A stretch of 64,000 nucleotides of DNA from Streptomyces smaragdinus (GCF_009604385.1 NZ_WEGJ01000020.1:57452-121451); one strand, 5' to 3'; positions 23,784 to 31,809 are shown, counted from the first letter of the stretch. Numbers and translations are program-made. Notes: a model not told the origin generated them from the sequence alone.

Positions 23784-25787
23784 ATGAGTATCCGGGATAT
23801 TTTTTACGTCTTGATACGCCGTTGGTACGTCGCCGCCCCCGTCGCCCTCCTCGGCGTATTGGCCGCCTTCCAGCTGTACCGGACCGTCCCCCTCGACTAC
23901 GAGTCCCAGTCCTCGGTCTCCCTGCTGAACTCCCGCGCCGCCGCCCGCGTCGCCCCCAGCTACGGCAACCCCATCGCCGACGCCGGGGGCTCGCTCATCG
24001 GTACGGCGGAGGTGCTGATCCGCACCATCGAGTCCCAGGACTCGGCGAAGACCCTGCGCGACATGGGCGTCACCGACCCGTACACCGTCGGCTTCGCGGA
24101 GAAGGCCGAGGGGCCGCTGCTGACGCTCACCGTCACCGGCAGCGACCGGGCTGACGTCTACCGCGAGACGGAGATCATCACCCGCTTCGCGGCGGAGGAG
24201 CTGCAGGCCCTGCAGTCCGCCGCCCGGGTGCCGGAGGGGTACTACGCGCAGGCCACGCCCATCGTGTCCCCGCAGCAGCCGGTGTCGGAGGCCAAGCCCC
24301 GGTACCAGGCCGCGGCGGCGGTGGTGCTGGCGGCGGGGGCGGCGGGGTTCGTGCTGGCGTTCGTGGCGGAGGCGATCGGGCGCTTTCGCTCGGGTCGGCC
24401 CCTGCGGCGGCCTTCGGGGCGTGGGGGTGTGCTCCTCGGGCGGGAGCTTGACGCGACGGACGTCCTCAGCGTGTATCTGGCGCTCGCCCTGTTCATTCCG
24501 TCGAACCTCGCGCTGCCGGGGCTCGGGGGCGTCGGGACTCCGGCGAACGCCTTCGCGCTGGTGGGGCTGTGCTGGTATCTGGCCGGGTGGCTGTCGGGGC
24601 GGCTGGTGCCTGTCGGTGGTTCGCGGGCGCCGACGATCGCCGTGGGGGTGCTGACGCTGGCGGTGCTGCTGTCGTTCGTCGCCAATGCCACGCGGGGGGC
24701 TGCCGGGGAGGAGATCTCGGGGGCCGACCGGGCGGTCATCCTGCTGGTGGTGTGGGTGACGCTGGTCGTGCTGGGCGCCACCGCGATGCGGGACCGGGAG
24801 CGGCTGGACGTGCTGCTGCGGCGGCTGGTCGTGATGGCGGCGGTGGTGGCGGCGCTGGGGATCTACGACTTCGTGACGGAGACCAGCATCGCCGACCTGA
24901 TCGCCGTGCCCGGGCTGCAGACGTCCGTCGCGGGGGCCTCCGTGATGGACCGGGGGTCGTTCACCCGGCCGCGGTCGCTCACCGCGCATCCGCTGGAGTT
25001 CGGGGGGATGCTGGCCGTGCTGCTGCCGTTCGCCGTGCAGCAGGCGTTCGATCCGGTGCGGCGGGGGGCTTCGGCCGCGCGGCGGTGGGGGCCGGTGGTG
25101 CTGCTCGGGGGGTTGCTGCCGCTGACCGTGTCGCGGACGTCGATCATCGGGGCGGCCGTGGTGGCTCTGGTGATGGTGCCTCGGTGGAAGCCGGGGCGGC
25201 GGTGGGCGGCCATCGGGGTGTTGGTGGGGGCGGTGGGGGTGTTCAAGGTGATCGTGCCGGGGCTGATCGGGACGATCACCGGGCTGTTCTCCGAGTTCCT
25301 GTCGAACTCGGACTCCAGTACGCAGGCCCGGACGGTCAAGTACTCGGAGATCGCCGTGTACTTCCGGCAGGATCCGGTGCTGGGGCGGGGGTTCGGGACG
25401 TTCTTTCCGGATCGGTACTTCTTCACCGACAACGAGTATCTGCTGGTCCTGGCCGAGATGGGGGTGGTCGGGCTGGTCGCGTTGGCCGGGTTGTTCCTGG
25501 CGGGGATTCACTGTGGTGGGGCGATCCGGCGGGTGGCGCGTGATGACAACGACCGGGAGCTGGGGCAGGCATTCTTCGCTTCGGCGATGGTGTCGCTGGT
25601 GATCAGTGCGACGTTCGATTCGTTGAGCTTTCCGATGTTCGCGGGGGTGTTCTTCGTGCTGCTGGGGGCGGCGGGGGGCTGTCTGGGGTTCGTGCGGCGA
25701 TCTGCCGCTGCCTCTTCCCGGGGGATGACCCCCGAACCCCCGGCCGGCAAGCAGGACGACCGCGCGGACATCGTGCGGCGCGCGTGA
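23784..25787 (+). CDS. Wzz domain fused to a Wzy/O-antigen-ligase-type polymerase
   Basis: 667 residues in one frame. Residues 1-200 are Wzz-like: a first span at about 12-30, an external part with VSLLNSR and VTDPYTVGFAEKAEGPLL, a Pro-containing QQPVSEAKP and a second span at about 176-198. From about 225 on there are roughly ten membrane helices with the O-antigen ligase/polymerase features LTVSRTSIIGA (about 447-457), GRGFGTFFPD and DNEYLLVLAEMG (about 549-560). No stop or frameshift separates the halves. It is the only Wzy-type protein in the window, so length control and polymerisation appear to sit in one chain. The last 20 residues are encoded by an intergenic-type repeat. Confidence 0.87.
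   Translation: MSIRDIFYVLIRRWYVAAPVALLGVLAAFQLYRTVPLDYESQSSVSLLNSRAAARVAPSYGNPIADAGGSLIGTAEVLIRTIESQDSAKTLRDMGVTDPYTVGFAEKAEGPLLTLTVTGSDRADVYRETEIITRFAAEELQALQSAARVPEGYYAQATPIVSPQQPVSEAKPRYQAAAAVVLAAGAAGFVLAFVAEAIGRFRSGRPLRRPSGRGGVLLGRELDATDVLSVYLALALFIPSNLALPGLGGVGTPANAFALVGLCWYLAGWLSGRLVPVGGSRAPTIAVGVLTLAVLLSFVANATRGAAGEEISGADRAVILLVVWVTLVVLGATAMRDRERLDVLLRRLVVMAAVVAALGIYDFVTETSIADLIAVPGLQTSVAGASVMDRGSFTRPRSLTAHPLEFGGMLAVLLPFAVQQAFDPVRRGASAARRWGPVVLLGGLLPLTVSRTSIIGAAVVALVMVPRWKPGRRWAAIGVLVGAVGVFKVIVPGLIGTITGLFSEFLSNSDSSTQARTVKYSEIAVYFRQDPVLGRGFGTFFPDRYFFTDNEYLLVLAEMGVVGLVALAGLFLAGIHCGGAIRRVARDDNDRELGQAFFASAMVSLVISATFDSLSFPMFAGVFFVLLGAAGGCLGFVRRSAAASSRGMTPEPPAGKQDDRADIVRRA
25713..25747. repeat. 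G+C-rich palindromic repeat inside a gene end
   Basis: TCTTCCCGGGGGATGACCCC and the bases that follow match the start of the repeats at 54982 and 55060 closely. The core is CCCGGGGG-N2-4-CCCCCG followed by AACCCCCGGCCGG. Here it lies inside the 3' end of the Wzz-Wzy fusion gene and encodes part of its tail. It looks like a short dispersed Streptomyces palindromic repeat. Confidence 0.6.
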
Positions 25788-25818
25788 ACGGACCCGTACC
25801 TATTGTGGAGGCCGTGAG

Positions 25819-26736
25819 ATGACCGTCGCCGTGGTCGTGGTGACCTGGAACAGTGCCGAGGTTCTCCCCGGCTTCCTCGACTCCCTCCCCAAGGGGCTGG
25901 CGGGGCTGGACTGGCGGCTGGTCGTCGCCGACAACGCCTCCGCCGACGATACGGTCGCGGTCCTGCGGGAGCGGGCTCCGGAGGCGGTGGTCGTCGAGAC
26001 CGGCCGTAACGCCGGGTACGCCGGGGGGATCAACGCGGCGCTGGCGGCTGCGGGAGAGTACTCGGCGGTGCTGATCTGCAACCCGGACCTGCGGCTGGCG
26101 GAGGGCTGCGGGGAGCGGCTGGTCGGCGGGCTGTCCGGCTCGACGGGGATTGCGGTGCCGTTGCTGTACGAGGCGGACGGCGCCCTCATCAGGACGCTGC
26201 GGCGGGAGTCGTCGATCCCCCGGGCGCTGGGGGAGGCGGTGATCGGGAACCGGCGGGCGGGACGGTTCCCGTATCTGAGCGAGCTGGTGACGGATCCTTC
26301 GGCGTACGCCCGCTCGACTGTCACGGACTGGGCGACGGGCGCCCTGATGGCCGTGTCCGGGGACTGTCTGCGGGCGTGCGGGCCGTGGGACGAGTCCTTC
26401 TGGCTCTACTCCGAGGAGACGGAGTTCTGCCTCCGCGCCCGCGACCGCGGCTTCCGCACCCGCCTGGAACCCACGGCCTCCGCCACCCATCTGGGCGGCG
26501 ACTCCCAGGTCTCCCCCCGGCTGTGGACGCTGCTCACGCTGAACCGCGTCCACCTCTACCGCCGTCGCCATTCCGCCGCCGCGACGGCGGTGTTCCGCGC
26601 GGCGGTCCTCCTGCGCGAGGCCTCCCGCGCCGTCCTGGGGCAGGGGCCCAGCCGTGCCGCTGCGCGGGCGCTGCTGTCGGGTGGCGGCGCCCGTACCCGG
26701 CTGATTCCGCCGGAGGCGCGCACCGGAGGGTCCTGA
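25819..26736 (+). CDS. Rhamnosyltransferase-like GT2 (WbbL type)
   Basis: 305 residues starting MTVAVVVVTWNSAEVL. VADNASADDTVAVL, GRNAGYAGGINAAL and LICNPDLRL (the metal-binding acid) form the GT-A core. DWATGALMAVSG, PWDESFWLYSEETEFCLRARDRGF and a C-terminal LYRRRHSAAATAVFRA follow, as in rhamnosyltransferases of the WbbL family. The four rml genes at 52-56 kb could supply dTDP-rhamnose. It ends at a large hairpin and is the last gene of the first half of the island. Confidence 0.88.
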   Translation: MTVAVVVVTWNSAEVLPGFLDSLPKGLAGLDWRLVVADNASADDTVAVLRERAPEAVVVETGRNAGYAGGINAALAAAGEYSAVLICNPDLRLAEGCGERLVGGLSGSTGIAVPLLYEADGALIRTLRRESSIPRALGEAVIGNRRAGRFPYLSELVTDPSAYARSTVTDWATGALMAVSGDCLRACGPWDESFWLYSEETEFCLRARDRGFRTRLEPTASATHLGGDSQVSPRLWTLLTLNRVHLYRRRHSAAATAVFRAAVLLREASRAVLGQGPSRAAARALLSGGGARTRLIPPEARTGGS

Positions 26737-26758
26737 GGCTTCCCGGGGTCCATGACCT

Positions 26759-26814
26759 GTGCGGCCGGCGCCGCGGCCCCCGGCTGTGGGGTGTCCGGGG
26801 GCAGCGCGGCCGCA
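26759..26814. terminator. Bidirectional hairpin between convergent genes
   Basis: GTGCGGCCGG near the left and GCGCGGCCGCAC near the right pair around an inner CGGCCCCCGG/CCGGGGG stem. It lies between the rightward GT2 stop and the leftward lipoprotein stop, so it can serve both. No U-tract is present, as is common in actinobacteria. Confidence 0.6.
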
Positions 26815-26823
26815 CGTTCGTGG

Positions 26824-27498
26824 TCACGGGCGGAACAGTGACTGCATGCTCGTGATCTGGCCCGAGGCGTCGACGACCAGGTCGAAGCCGGTGCCGTTGT
26901 AGAACGCGGGGTCCAGCTTGTTGAACACGGTGACGAACTGGGTCGGCGAGTACGGCAGCAGCTCGTAGTCCTGGTGGCCGGCTACGTCGCCGCGGACCTG
27001 GGCGGTCAGCCCGATCCGGGCGTTCTTCGCCAGGGGGACCGTCGTGAAGGGTCCGGTGCCGGGGATGATCTCCCAGGTGTCGAACCGGGTGTTGATCTTC
27101 TTCTCGGCCACGCGGACGGAGACGTAGGTGCGGCCACCGGCGGTCCAGGCCCTGTTGATGTTCACGAAGGGTGCCGTGCCGGCGAAGGGGGCTTTGGGGG
27201 CGGGCTTGCTCGGCTTGGCGGACGGCTTGGCGGCCGGGGTGCTCGGCTCGGCGGTGGGCTTGGCGGTGGGCTTCTTCGTGGCGGCCGACGGGCGGGCGGT
27301 CGGCTCGGTGGTCGGGGACGAGGGCGTCTGCTCCGTCTTCTCCTTCGCCTTTGCGGCGGGGGAAGCGGCCGGCTTTGCCGCGCCGGCGGGCTCCATCGCG
27401 TCGGTGCCGCCCTGCCGGCCGCATCCGGTCAGGACGAGGGTGCTGATGGCGATGACGGTGAGCCAGCCCTTGGCGGTGTGACGGCGGGAGGTGTTCAT
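26824..27498 (-). CDS. Lipoprotein, paralogue A
   Basis: 224 residues, ATG 27498 with GGAG nine bases upstream. A type II signal sequence ends in LVLTGC (lipobox, Cys about 26). A long Ala/Lys/Thr/Pro linker follows to about residue 105, then a C-terminal domain with PFAGTAPFVNINRAWTAGG, DTWEIIPGTGPFTTVPLAKNA and GFDLVVDASGQIT. This domain is closely related to that of the lipoprotein at 28290. It should be anchored to the outer face of the membrane. It has its own conserved promoter (27540-27574). The function is unknown; it may be an envelope sensor or effector of the sigma factor system upstream. Confidence 0.85.
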   Translation of the reverse strand: MNTSRRHTAKGWLTVIAISTLVLTGCGRQGGTDAMEPAGAAKPAASPAAKAKEKTEQTPSSPTTEPTARPSAATKKPTAKPTAEPSTPAAKPSAKPSKPAPKAPFAGTAPFVNINRAWTAGGRTYVSVRVAEKKINTRFDTWEIIPGTGPFTTVPLAKNARIGLTAQVRGDVAGHQDYELLPYSPTQFVTVFNKLDPAFYNGTGFDLVVDASGQITSMQSLFRP

Positions 27499-27539
27499 TG
27501 TCAACGGCTCCTGTTTATCGGCGTGTTTGGGTTACACCC

Positions 27540-27574
27540 TCTCTACGCCTTGAGCCGCCAGCCGGGTTGCATCC
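27540..27574 (-). promoter_or_regulatory. Conserved ECF-type promoter, copy A
   Basis: Read leftward, GGATGCAACC (27565-27574) is a -35-like element and CGTAGAGA (27540-27547) a -10-like element. They are 17 bases apart, and GTAAC lies nearby. The same arrangement occurs before the paralogous lipoprotein gene at 28890-28924. The predicted start site leaves a leader of about 35 bases. It is probably read by the sigma factor encoded at 29532-30053. Confidence 0.65.
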
Positions 27575-27685
27575 GGTCCAAGTATTTTTCAATTTTCCTT
27601 CGACGCGCCCCGGAAACGACGGAGATCCCGACCGATCATGAAGATCGACGGGATCTCGTCACGTGCATAGTGGCAGGTCAAAGCA

Positions 27686-28264
27686 TCATTCGACGGTCAG
27701 CCAGTACGCCTCGCGCAGCGACCGTACGCGGCCCTCGGCGTCGTAATCCAGGGCGAACACCCACTCGGGCCCGCCCTTCAGCAGGTTCACGAAATCACCC
27801 ATCCGCAAATCCTGCGCCCGCCCCCCGGTCGCATTCTTCGCCTCAACCGGAATTTCCGGCGGGAGCGTCACCGTATGCACCATTCCGCTGCGTCTGAAGA
27901 CTCCTTTTCGGTAACGGACTTCCGCCACCGTGACCTGAACGGATTTCCCCCGTACGACCGCGTCGTAAACGAATCCGAGTTCGCTCGCGTATTCCTCCCC
28001 GGGCCCCGGCACCGGCGTCACGAAGGCCGAGGCGCTCGGCGTCACCGTCGGCTTCGCCGCGGTGGTTGCCCCCTCCGGCATCCGGACCACCGACAGCACC
28101 CCCACGACCACCGCCGCCGCCATCACCACCCCGCCGGATGCCGCGGCCGCCCGCTTGCGCCGCCGGCGCCGGTCGCCCCGTACCCGGATCCGCTCGGCGG
28201 CCAGTGGGACGGCGGACCGCCGGCCCTCGGCGGCCAGTTCGGCGAGCCGCTCCTCCAGATTCAC
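27686..28264 (-). CDS. Single-span membrane protein, paralogue A
   Basis: 192 residues starting at GTG 28264 after GAGGAGGTGG. A cytoplasmic N-terminal part (LEERLAELAAEGRRSAVPL, then a basic RGDRRRRRKR) precedes one membrane span near residues 47-65. An extracytoplasmic domain follows with GPGEEYASELGFVYDAV, KNATGGRAQDLRMGDFVNLL and GGPEWVFALDYDAEGRVRSL. It is a paralogue of the protein at 28949, which is coupled to the sigma gene. The topology resembles a membrane-bound anti-sigma factor, but no zinc-binding motif is present, so this remains inference. It lies 25 bases after lipoprotein B. Confidence 0.8.
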   Translation of the reverse strand: MNLEERLAELAAEGRRSAVPLAAERIRVRGDRRRRRKRAAAASGGVVMAAAVVVGVLSVVRMPEGATTAAKPTVTPSASAFVTPVPGPGEEYASELGFVYDAVVRGKSVQVTVAEVRYRKGVFRRSGMVHTVTLPPEIPVEAKNATGGRAQDLRMGDFVNLLKGGPEWVFALDYDAEGRVRSLREAYWLTVE

Positions 28265-28289
28265 GTCCCACCTCCTCGGCTCATCGGAC

Positions 28290-28847
28290 TCACGGGGTGT
28301 ACAGCGACTCCAGCTTGGTGACCCGGCCCTCACCGTCGAAGCTCAGGTCGAACCCGACGTTCTCGCGCAGCCGCTCCTCGAGCCCCATGAAGTCGGTGAC
28401 GAACTCGTCCTGCGGCGTCTCCACGGGCTCACCGCGCCCCGCCTCGTCGCTGTCCGGGCGCACCTGGACCGTCAGCAGCACCCGGGCGTCCTCCGCCAGC
28501 GGGACGGTGGTGAACTCGCCCGTGCCCTGGATGATCTCCCAGGCCTCGAAGCCGTCGGCCTTCTGCTTCTGCGCGGGCCGGACGGAGACCTTGGTCACGC
28601 CGCCCTCGGTCCAGGCCTTCTCCATCGTCACGAACTGCTTCGTACCGGCGAAGGGCGCCTTCTCCTCCGGTGCCTCGGTGTCCGCGGCGGCGGGGTCCAC
28701 GCCGTCGTCTGCCGTGGCCGTGGCCTCGACGGACGCGGGGGCGGCCGCGTCGTCCGCGCCCTTCTCGCCGCACCCGGTCAGGGCGAGGGCACCGAGGGCG
28801 ACGACGGTGAGCAGGCGCAGGGTGGCCTTGCGGCGGGAGGCGGGCAT
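28290..28847 (-). CDS. Lipoprotein, paralogue B
   Basis: 185 residues. The signal sequence is MPASRRKATLRLLTVVALG and the lipobox is LALTGC (Cys about 26). The exported domain has PFAGTKQFVTMEKAWTEGG, EAWEIIQGTGEFTTVPLAEDA and VGFDLSFDGEGRVTKLESL. This is the same fold signature as lipoprotein A but with a shorter linker. It belongs to the first copy of the duplicated membrane-protein/lipoprotein module and has its own conserved promoter 43 bases upstream. The function is unknown. Confidence 0.85.
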   Translation of the reverse strand: MPASRRKATLRLLTVVALGALALTGCGEKGADDAAAPASVEATATADDGVDPAAADTEAPEEKAPFAGTKQFVTMEKAWTEGGVTKVSVRPAQKQKADGFEAWEIIQGTGEFTTVPLAEDARVLLTVQVRPDSDEAGRGEPVETPQDEFVTDFMGLEERLRENVGFDLSFDGEGRVTKLESLYTP

Positions 28848-28889
28848 GGTCTGTTCTCCTCGGGACCGGTGTGTGGTCGGGTTACGCGG

Positions 28890-28924
28890 TCTCTACGCGC
28901 CGGACCGCCCGCCGGGTTGCATCC
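28890..28924 (-). promoter_or_regulatory. Conserved ECF-type promoter, copy B
   Basis: GGATGCAACC (28915-28924), a 17-base spacer and CGTAGAGA (28890-28897), read leftward, precede lipoprotein B. Most positions in a 50-base stretch agree with copy A, including the outer GGACC and GTAAC. The conservation stands out because the surrounding non-coding sequence has diverged. Confidence 0.65.
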
Positions 28925-28948
28925 GGTCCCAGGAAATTTCTGGCGGGC

Positions 28949-29539
28949 CTACTTCACCGTCAGCCAGTACACCTCACGCAGCGACCGGACCCGCCCCTCG
29001 GCGTCGTAGTCCAGGGCGAACACCCATTCGGGCCCGCCCTTCAGCAGGTCCACCACGTCCCCGATCCGCGCGTCCCCCGGCCTGCCGCCGGTCAGCGTCT
29101 CGACCTCGACCGCGGTGAACGAGTCCAGGGTCAGCTGATGCACGACCCCGGTGGGCACGGCCGTCCCGTTCTTCTCCTCGAGCTGCTTGACGGTGACCCG
29201 TACCCGATCCCCGTCCACCGCCTTCGCCCCGTACACGTATCCGAGCTCGGCGGCGTACTCCTCGCCCGGCCCGGGCGTCGGCGGTACGAACAGGGGCGCG
29301 CTCGCGGACGGCTTCGCGGCCGTCGGCGCCTTCTCCTCCCCGCGCCCGAACAGCGTCAGCCCGCCCGCGATCACCGCGGCGGCCAGCAGCACCCCGCCCG
29401 ACGCCTGCGCCGCCCGCCTGCGCCTGCGGCGCCGGTCGCCGCGGGCGCGGATGGTCTCGGCGGCCAGCGGTACGGCGGAGCGGCGGCCCTCGGCGGCGAG
29501 GCCGGCCAGCCGTTCGTCCAGGCCGATGTCGTCAGCCAC
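28949..29539 (-). CDS. Single-span membrane protein coupled to the sigma factor, paralogue B
   Basis: 196 residues, starting at GTG 29539, which overlaps the sigma gene stop by eight bases (GTGGCTGA). The layout matches paralogue A: DIGLDERLAGLAAEGRRSAVPL, a basic RRRRRR patch, a span near 45-65, then an exported domain with GPGEEYAAELGYVYG and GGPEWVFALDYDAEGRVRSL. The coupling and topology suggest an anti-sigma or sigma-signalling role, with the N-terminal cytoplasmic part as the sigma contact. No classical anti-sigma zinc motif (HxxxCxxC) is seen. Confidence 0.8.
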   Translation of the reverse strand: MADDIGLDERLAGLAAEGRRSAVPLAAETIRARGDRRRRRRRAAQASGGVLLAAAVIAGGLTLFGRGEEKAPTAAKPSASAPLFVPPTPGPGEEYAAELGYVYGAKAVDGDRVRVTVKQLEEKNGTAVPTGVVHQLTLDSFTAVEVETLTGGRPGDARIGDVVDLLKGGPEWVFALDYDAEGRVRSLREVYWLTVK

Positions 29540-30053
29540 GCTCCACCTCCGACACCCGGCCGCCCGTCCGCGGATCCAGCTCAGTATCGGCGAGAATCTT
29601 CGCCAGCGCAGCCCGCCCCCGGCTCAGCTGCGCCTTGACCGTACCGACGGGCGAGCCCGTCTCCTCGGCGACCTGCTTGACCTCCAGATCGCACAGGTGA
29701 TGCAGCACGATCACGCGCCGCTGCGCCGCCGGGATCTGCTTCAGCGCCTCGACCAGCAGCACGTGATGGTCCGCGGGCGGCGGTACGTTCGGGGGCGGCC
29801 CCTGCCGCTTCGCGAAGCTGAGCGAGGTCCGTACCCGGCGCCAGCGGCTGACCGCGAGCCGGTACGCGACGGTCCGTACCCACGCCTCGGGGGCACCGTC
29901 CTTGTCCAGCTGCCCCCGCCGCTCCCAGGCCCGTACGAACGCTTCCTGGACGACGTCCTGGGCCTCGGCCCGGTCGCCGATCATGGCGTACAGCTGCCCG
30001 ATGAGCCGCCCCACGCTCCCGGCGTAAAAGGCGTCAAACGCCTGCTCGTCCAT
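29532..30053 (-). CDS. SigE-family ECF-type RNA polymerase sigma factor
   Basis: 173 residues starting MDEQAFDAFYAGSVGRLIGQ at ATG 30053, after GTGGGGG. An in-frame extension to 30131 is probably untranslated. Region 2 has AEAQDVVQEAFVRAWERRG and AWVRTVAYRLAVSRWRR. Region 4 has QIPAAQRRVIVLHHLCDLEV and the helix-turn-helix VAEETGSPVGTVKAQLSRGRAAL. It heads a run of five leftward genes containing a duplicated membrane-protein/lipoprotein pair. Its probable targets are the two conserved promoters before the lipoprotein genes; no copy of that promoter was found before the sigma gene itself. Confidence 0.93.
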   Translation of the reverse strand: MDEQAFDAFYAGSVGRLIGQLYAMIGDRAEAQDVVQEAFVRAWERRGQLDKDGAPEAWVRTVAYRLAVSRWRRVRTSLSFAKRQGPPPNVPPPADHHVLLVEALKQIPAAQRRVIVLHHLCDLEVKQVAEETGSPVGTVKAQLSRGRAALAKILADTELDPRTGGRVSEVERG

Positions 30054-30265
30054 CCCCCACCTGCGGTCTTCGGCGCCCCGTGCGTCAGTCTGGTCGACCG
30101 AACACTGCCACTTGCGCCGCGGACGACGCAAGAAGCCGGGGTTCCGGATGGTCCCGGCGCTGTCTTGAGCCCCCGGCGGAATGTCCGGTCCCGGCCTGTC
30201 GCCCCTACCGGGTTCCTGTCATGCTCAGGGCAATTTCCCGCACGCCGTCCGAAGGAGCCCACGCC

Positions 30266-30628
30266 ATGCGCCGTCTCACCGCAGCCGCCACCGCCCTCCT
30301 CGCGGCCGCCGCGCTCTTCACGGTCCCCGCCACGGCCGCGGCGGCCGAGAAGCCCGCCCCCACCGCGGAGACGTGCCTCTTCTACGGCCCCGACGTCATC
30401 CTGTACGGCGTCTCCCTCAACTACCGCGCCTGCACGGCGGACACCGGCCTGGTCCGGGTCACCGGCTCGATGAACAGCGCGATCGTGGACGGCCGCTGCA
30501 CCCGCCTCACGCTGCGCATCGGCACCCGGATCTTCGTCCTCGACGTCTGCGACGGCCAGCACCTCACGTTCGACACGGGCTACGTCCCGGGCCCGTTCCT
30601 GGGCCACACCCTGTCGTACACCTTCTGA
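30266..30628 (+). CDS. Small secreted protein, function unknown
   Basis: 120 residues with a clear signal peptide (RLTAAATALLAAAALFTVPATAAAA, cleavage near 27) and a GAAGGAG site before ATG 30266. The mature 93-residue part has three or four cysteines (ETCLFYGPD, YRACTADTG, DGRCTRLTLRIG, VLDVCDGQ) that could form two disulphides, and is otherwise beta-rich. No family is recognised. It stands alone and is divergent from the sigma gene. Confidence 0.78.
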   Translation: MRRLTAAATALLAAAALFTVPATAAAAEKPAPTAETCLFYGPDVILYGVSLNYRACTADTGLVRVTGSMNSAIVDGRCTRLTLRIGTRIFVLDVCDGQHLTFDTGYVPGPFLGHTLSYTF

Positions 30629-30674
30629 GGGGCTCACGGGGGCTCGCACCTCTCCTCCGGCCACCTCCTACGAA

Positions 30675-30700
30675 TGCCCGGGACCCTGAGGCCCCGGGCA
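30675..30700. terminator. Hairpin terminator
   Basis: TGCCCGGG (30675-30682) and CCCGGGCA (30693-30700) form a perfect eight-base-pair stem with a ten-base loop. It sits between the convergent stops of the small secreted protein and the CE4 deacetylase, so it may act in both directions. Confidence 0.7.
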
Positions 30701-30714
30701 CCCTGTTGAGCGGG

Positions 30715-31722
30715 TCAGCCCGCGCGGCAGGAGACCGTCGGCCAGGTTCTGTTGCCGTTGTGCTGGATGGTCACGCCCCAGTTGTTGCCGTTGCCGTTGG
30801 GGCGGGCCACCAGGGTTTGGGCGTTCGGGTACTGGGCCGTGATGTTCCACGTCGCGATGATCTTCGCGGGGGAGGGGACGTTCATCGTGACGGTCCAGTT
30901 CGAGGAGCCCGTGACGTTCACGGACAGGTTGTAGCGGTCCGTCCAGCTCGAGCCCGCCGAGAGCGTCGCCGTACAGCTGCCGCCGGTCGGCGGGGGTTCC
31001 GTCGGGGGCGGGGTGGTGCCGCCGCCGTCGGGGGCCACCGCGCGGCCCGTCGACGGGGAGATCATGCCGGCGCACAGGCCCTTGGCGGACAGGGTCTGGG
31101 CGATGCGCGGGATCGCGGCGAGGGTGTTGGCGGGCCAGTCGTGCATGAGGATGATCTGGCCGTTCGTCATCCGGTTCACGGCGCCGACGATGGCGTCCGT
31201 GCTCGCGTTGTTCCAGTCCTGGGAGTCGACGTCCCAGATGATCTGACGCAGCCCGTACTTCGCCTCCACGGCCTGCAGCGTCGCGTTGGTCTCCCCGTAC
31301 GGCGGACGGAACAGCTTCGGCGTACCGCCGCCGCCGTTGCTGATCGCCTGCTGGGTGCGGGAGATCTCGGAGTCCATCTGGGCCTGGCTGAGCTGAGTCA
31401 TGTGCGGGTGGGTGTAGCTGTGGTTGCCGACCCACATCCCCGCGCTGACCTGCGCGCGGACCTGGGCGGGGTTGGCGGCCGCGTTGTTGCCCTGGTTGAA
31501 CATCGTGGCCCGCAGCCCGTTCGACCGCAGCGCGTTCAGCAGCTGCGACGTGGTGCTGGACGGGCCGTCGTCGAACGTCAGGCCGACGTACCCGTTGCAG
31601 GCGGCCTGCGCCGCGCCCTCCGCCGGGAGGGCGGGGACGGCGAGGGCTCCGGCGGCGGCGAGGGCGAGGACGGAGAGCTTGGCGATCAGCGGCCGTAGCG
31701 ACCGCCGGGGGGTGTCGCGCAT
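30715..31722 (-). CDS. Secreted CE4 polysaccharide deacetylase with CBM2 (acetylxylan esterase type)
   Basis: 335 residues. A signal peptide is followed by a CE4 (NodB) domain with LTFDDGPSSTT (catalytic and metal Asp), GNHSYTHPHM (metal His), LFRPPYGETN, IIWDVDSQDW and ILMHDWPAN. A Thr/Pro linker (TTPPPTEPPPTGG) then leads to a CBM2 of about 85 residues with conserved Trp. This architecture matches the S. lividans AxeA-type acetylxylan esterase. Its CBM2 is nearly identical to that of the GH11 xylanase upstream. It removes acetyl groups from xylan and lies downstream of the xylanase, separated by a strong hairpin. Confidence 0.94.
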   Translation of the reverse strand: MRDTPRRSLRPLIAKLSVLALAAAGALAVPALPAEGAAQAACNGYVGLTFDDGPSSTTSQLLNALRSNGLRATMFNQGNNAAANPAQVRAQVSAGMWVGNHSYTHPHMTQLSQAQMDSEISRTQQAISNGGGGTPKLFRPPYGETNATLQAVEAKYGLRQIIWDVDSQDWNNASTDAIVGAVNRMTNGQIILMHDWPANTLAAIPRIAQTLSAKGLCAGMISPSTGRAVAPDGGGTTPPPTEPPPTGGSCTATLSAGSSWTDRYNLSVNVTGSSNWTVTMNVPSPAKIIATWNITAQYPNAQTLVARPNGNGNNWGVTIQHNGNRTWPTVSCRAG

Positions 31723-31749
31723 GGGTGTGACTCCTTGTGTCCGGGCTTA

Positions 31750-31780
31750 CGGCTGCCCGGGACGGATTCCCGGGCAGCCG
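31750..31780 (-). terminator. Strong hairpin between xylanase and deacetylase genes
   Basis: CGGCTGCCCGGGA (31750-31762) pairs perfectly with TCCCGGGCAGCCG (31768-31780) around a five-base loop. This 13-base-pair stem lies just after the xylanase stop. It may terminate or attenuate transcription into the deacetylase gene, or protect the xylanase mRNA 3' end. Confidence 0.75.
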
Positions 31781-31809
31781 CAGGGGGAAGAGCGGGCCGT
31801 GCGGCAGGG

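Noticed and set aside
29532..30131. Longer sigma factor start at 30131
   Set aside because: The extra 26 residues are basic and low-complexity, and the internal ATG 30053 has a better ribosome site and begins at the usual family N-terminus.
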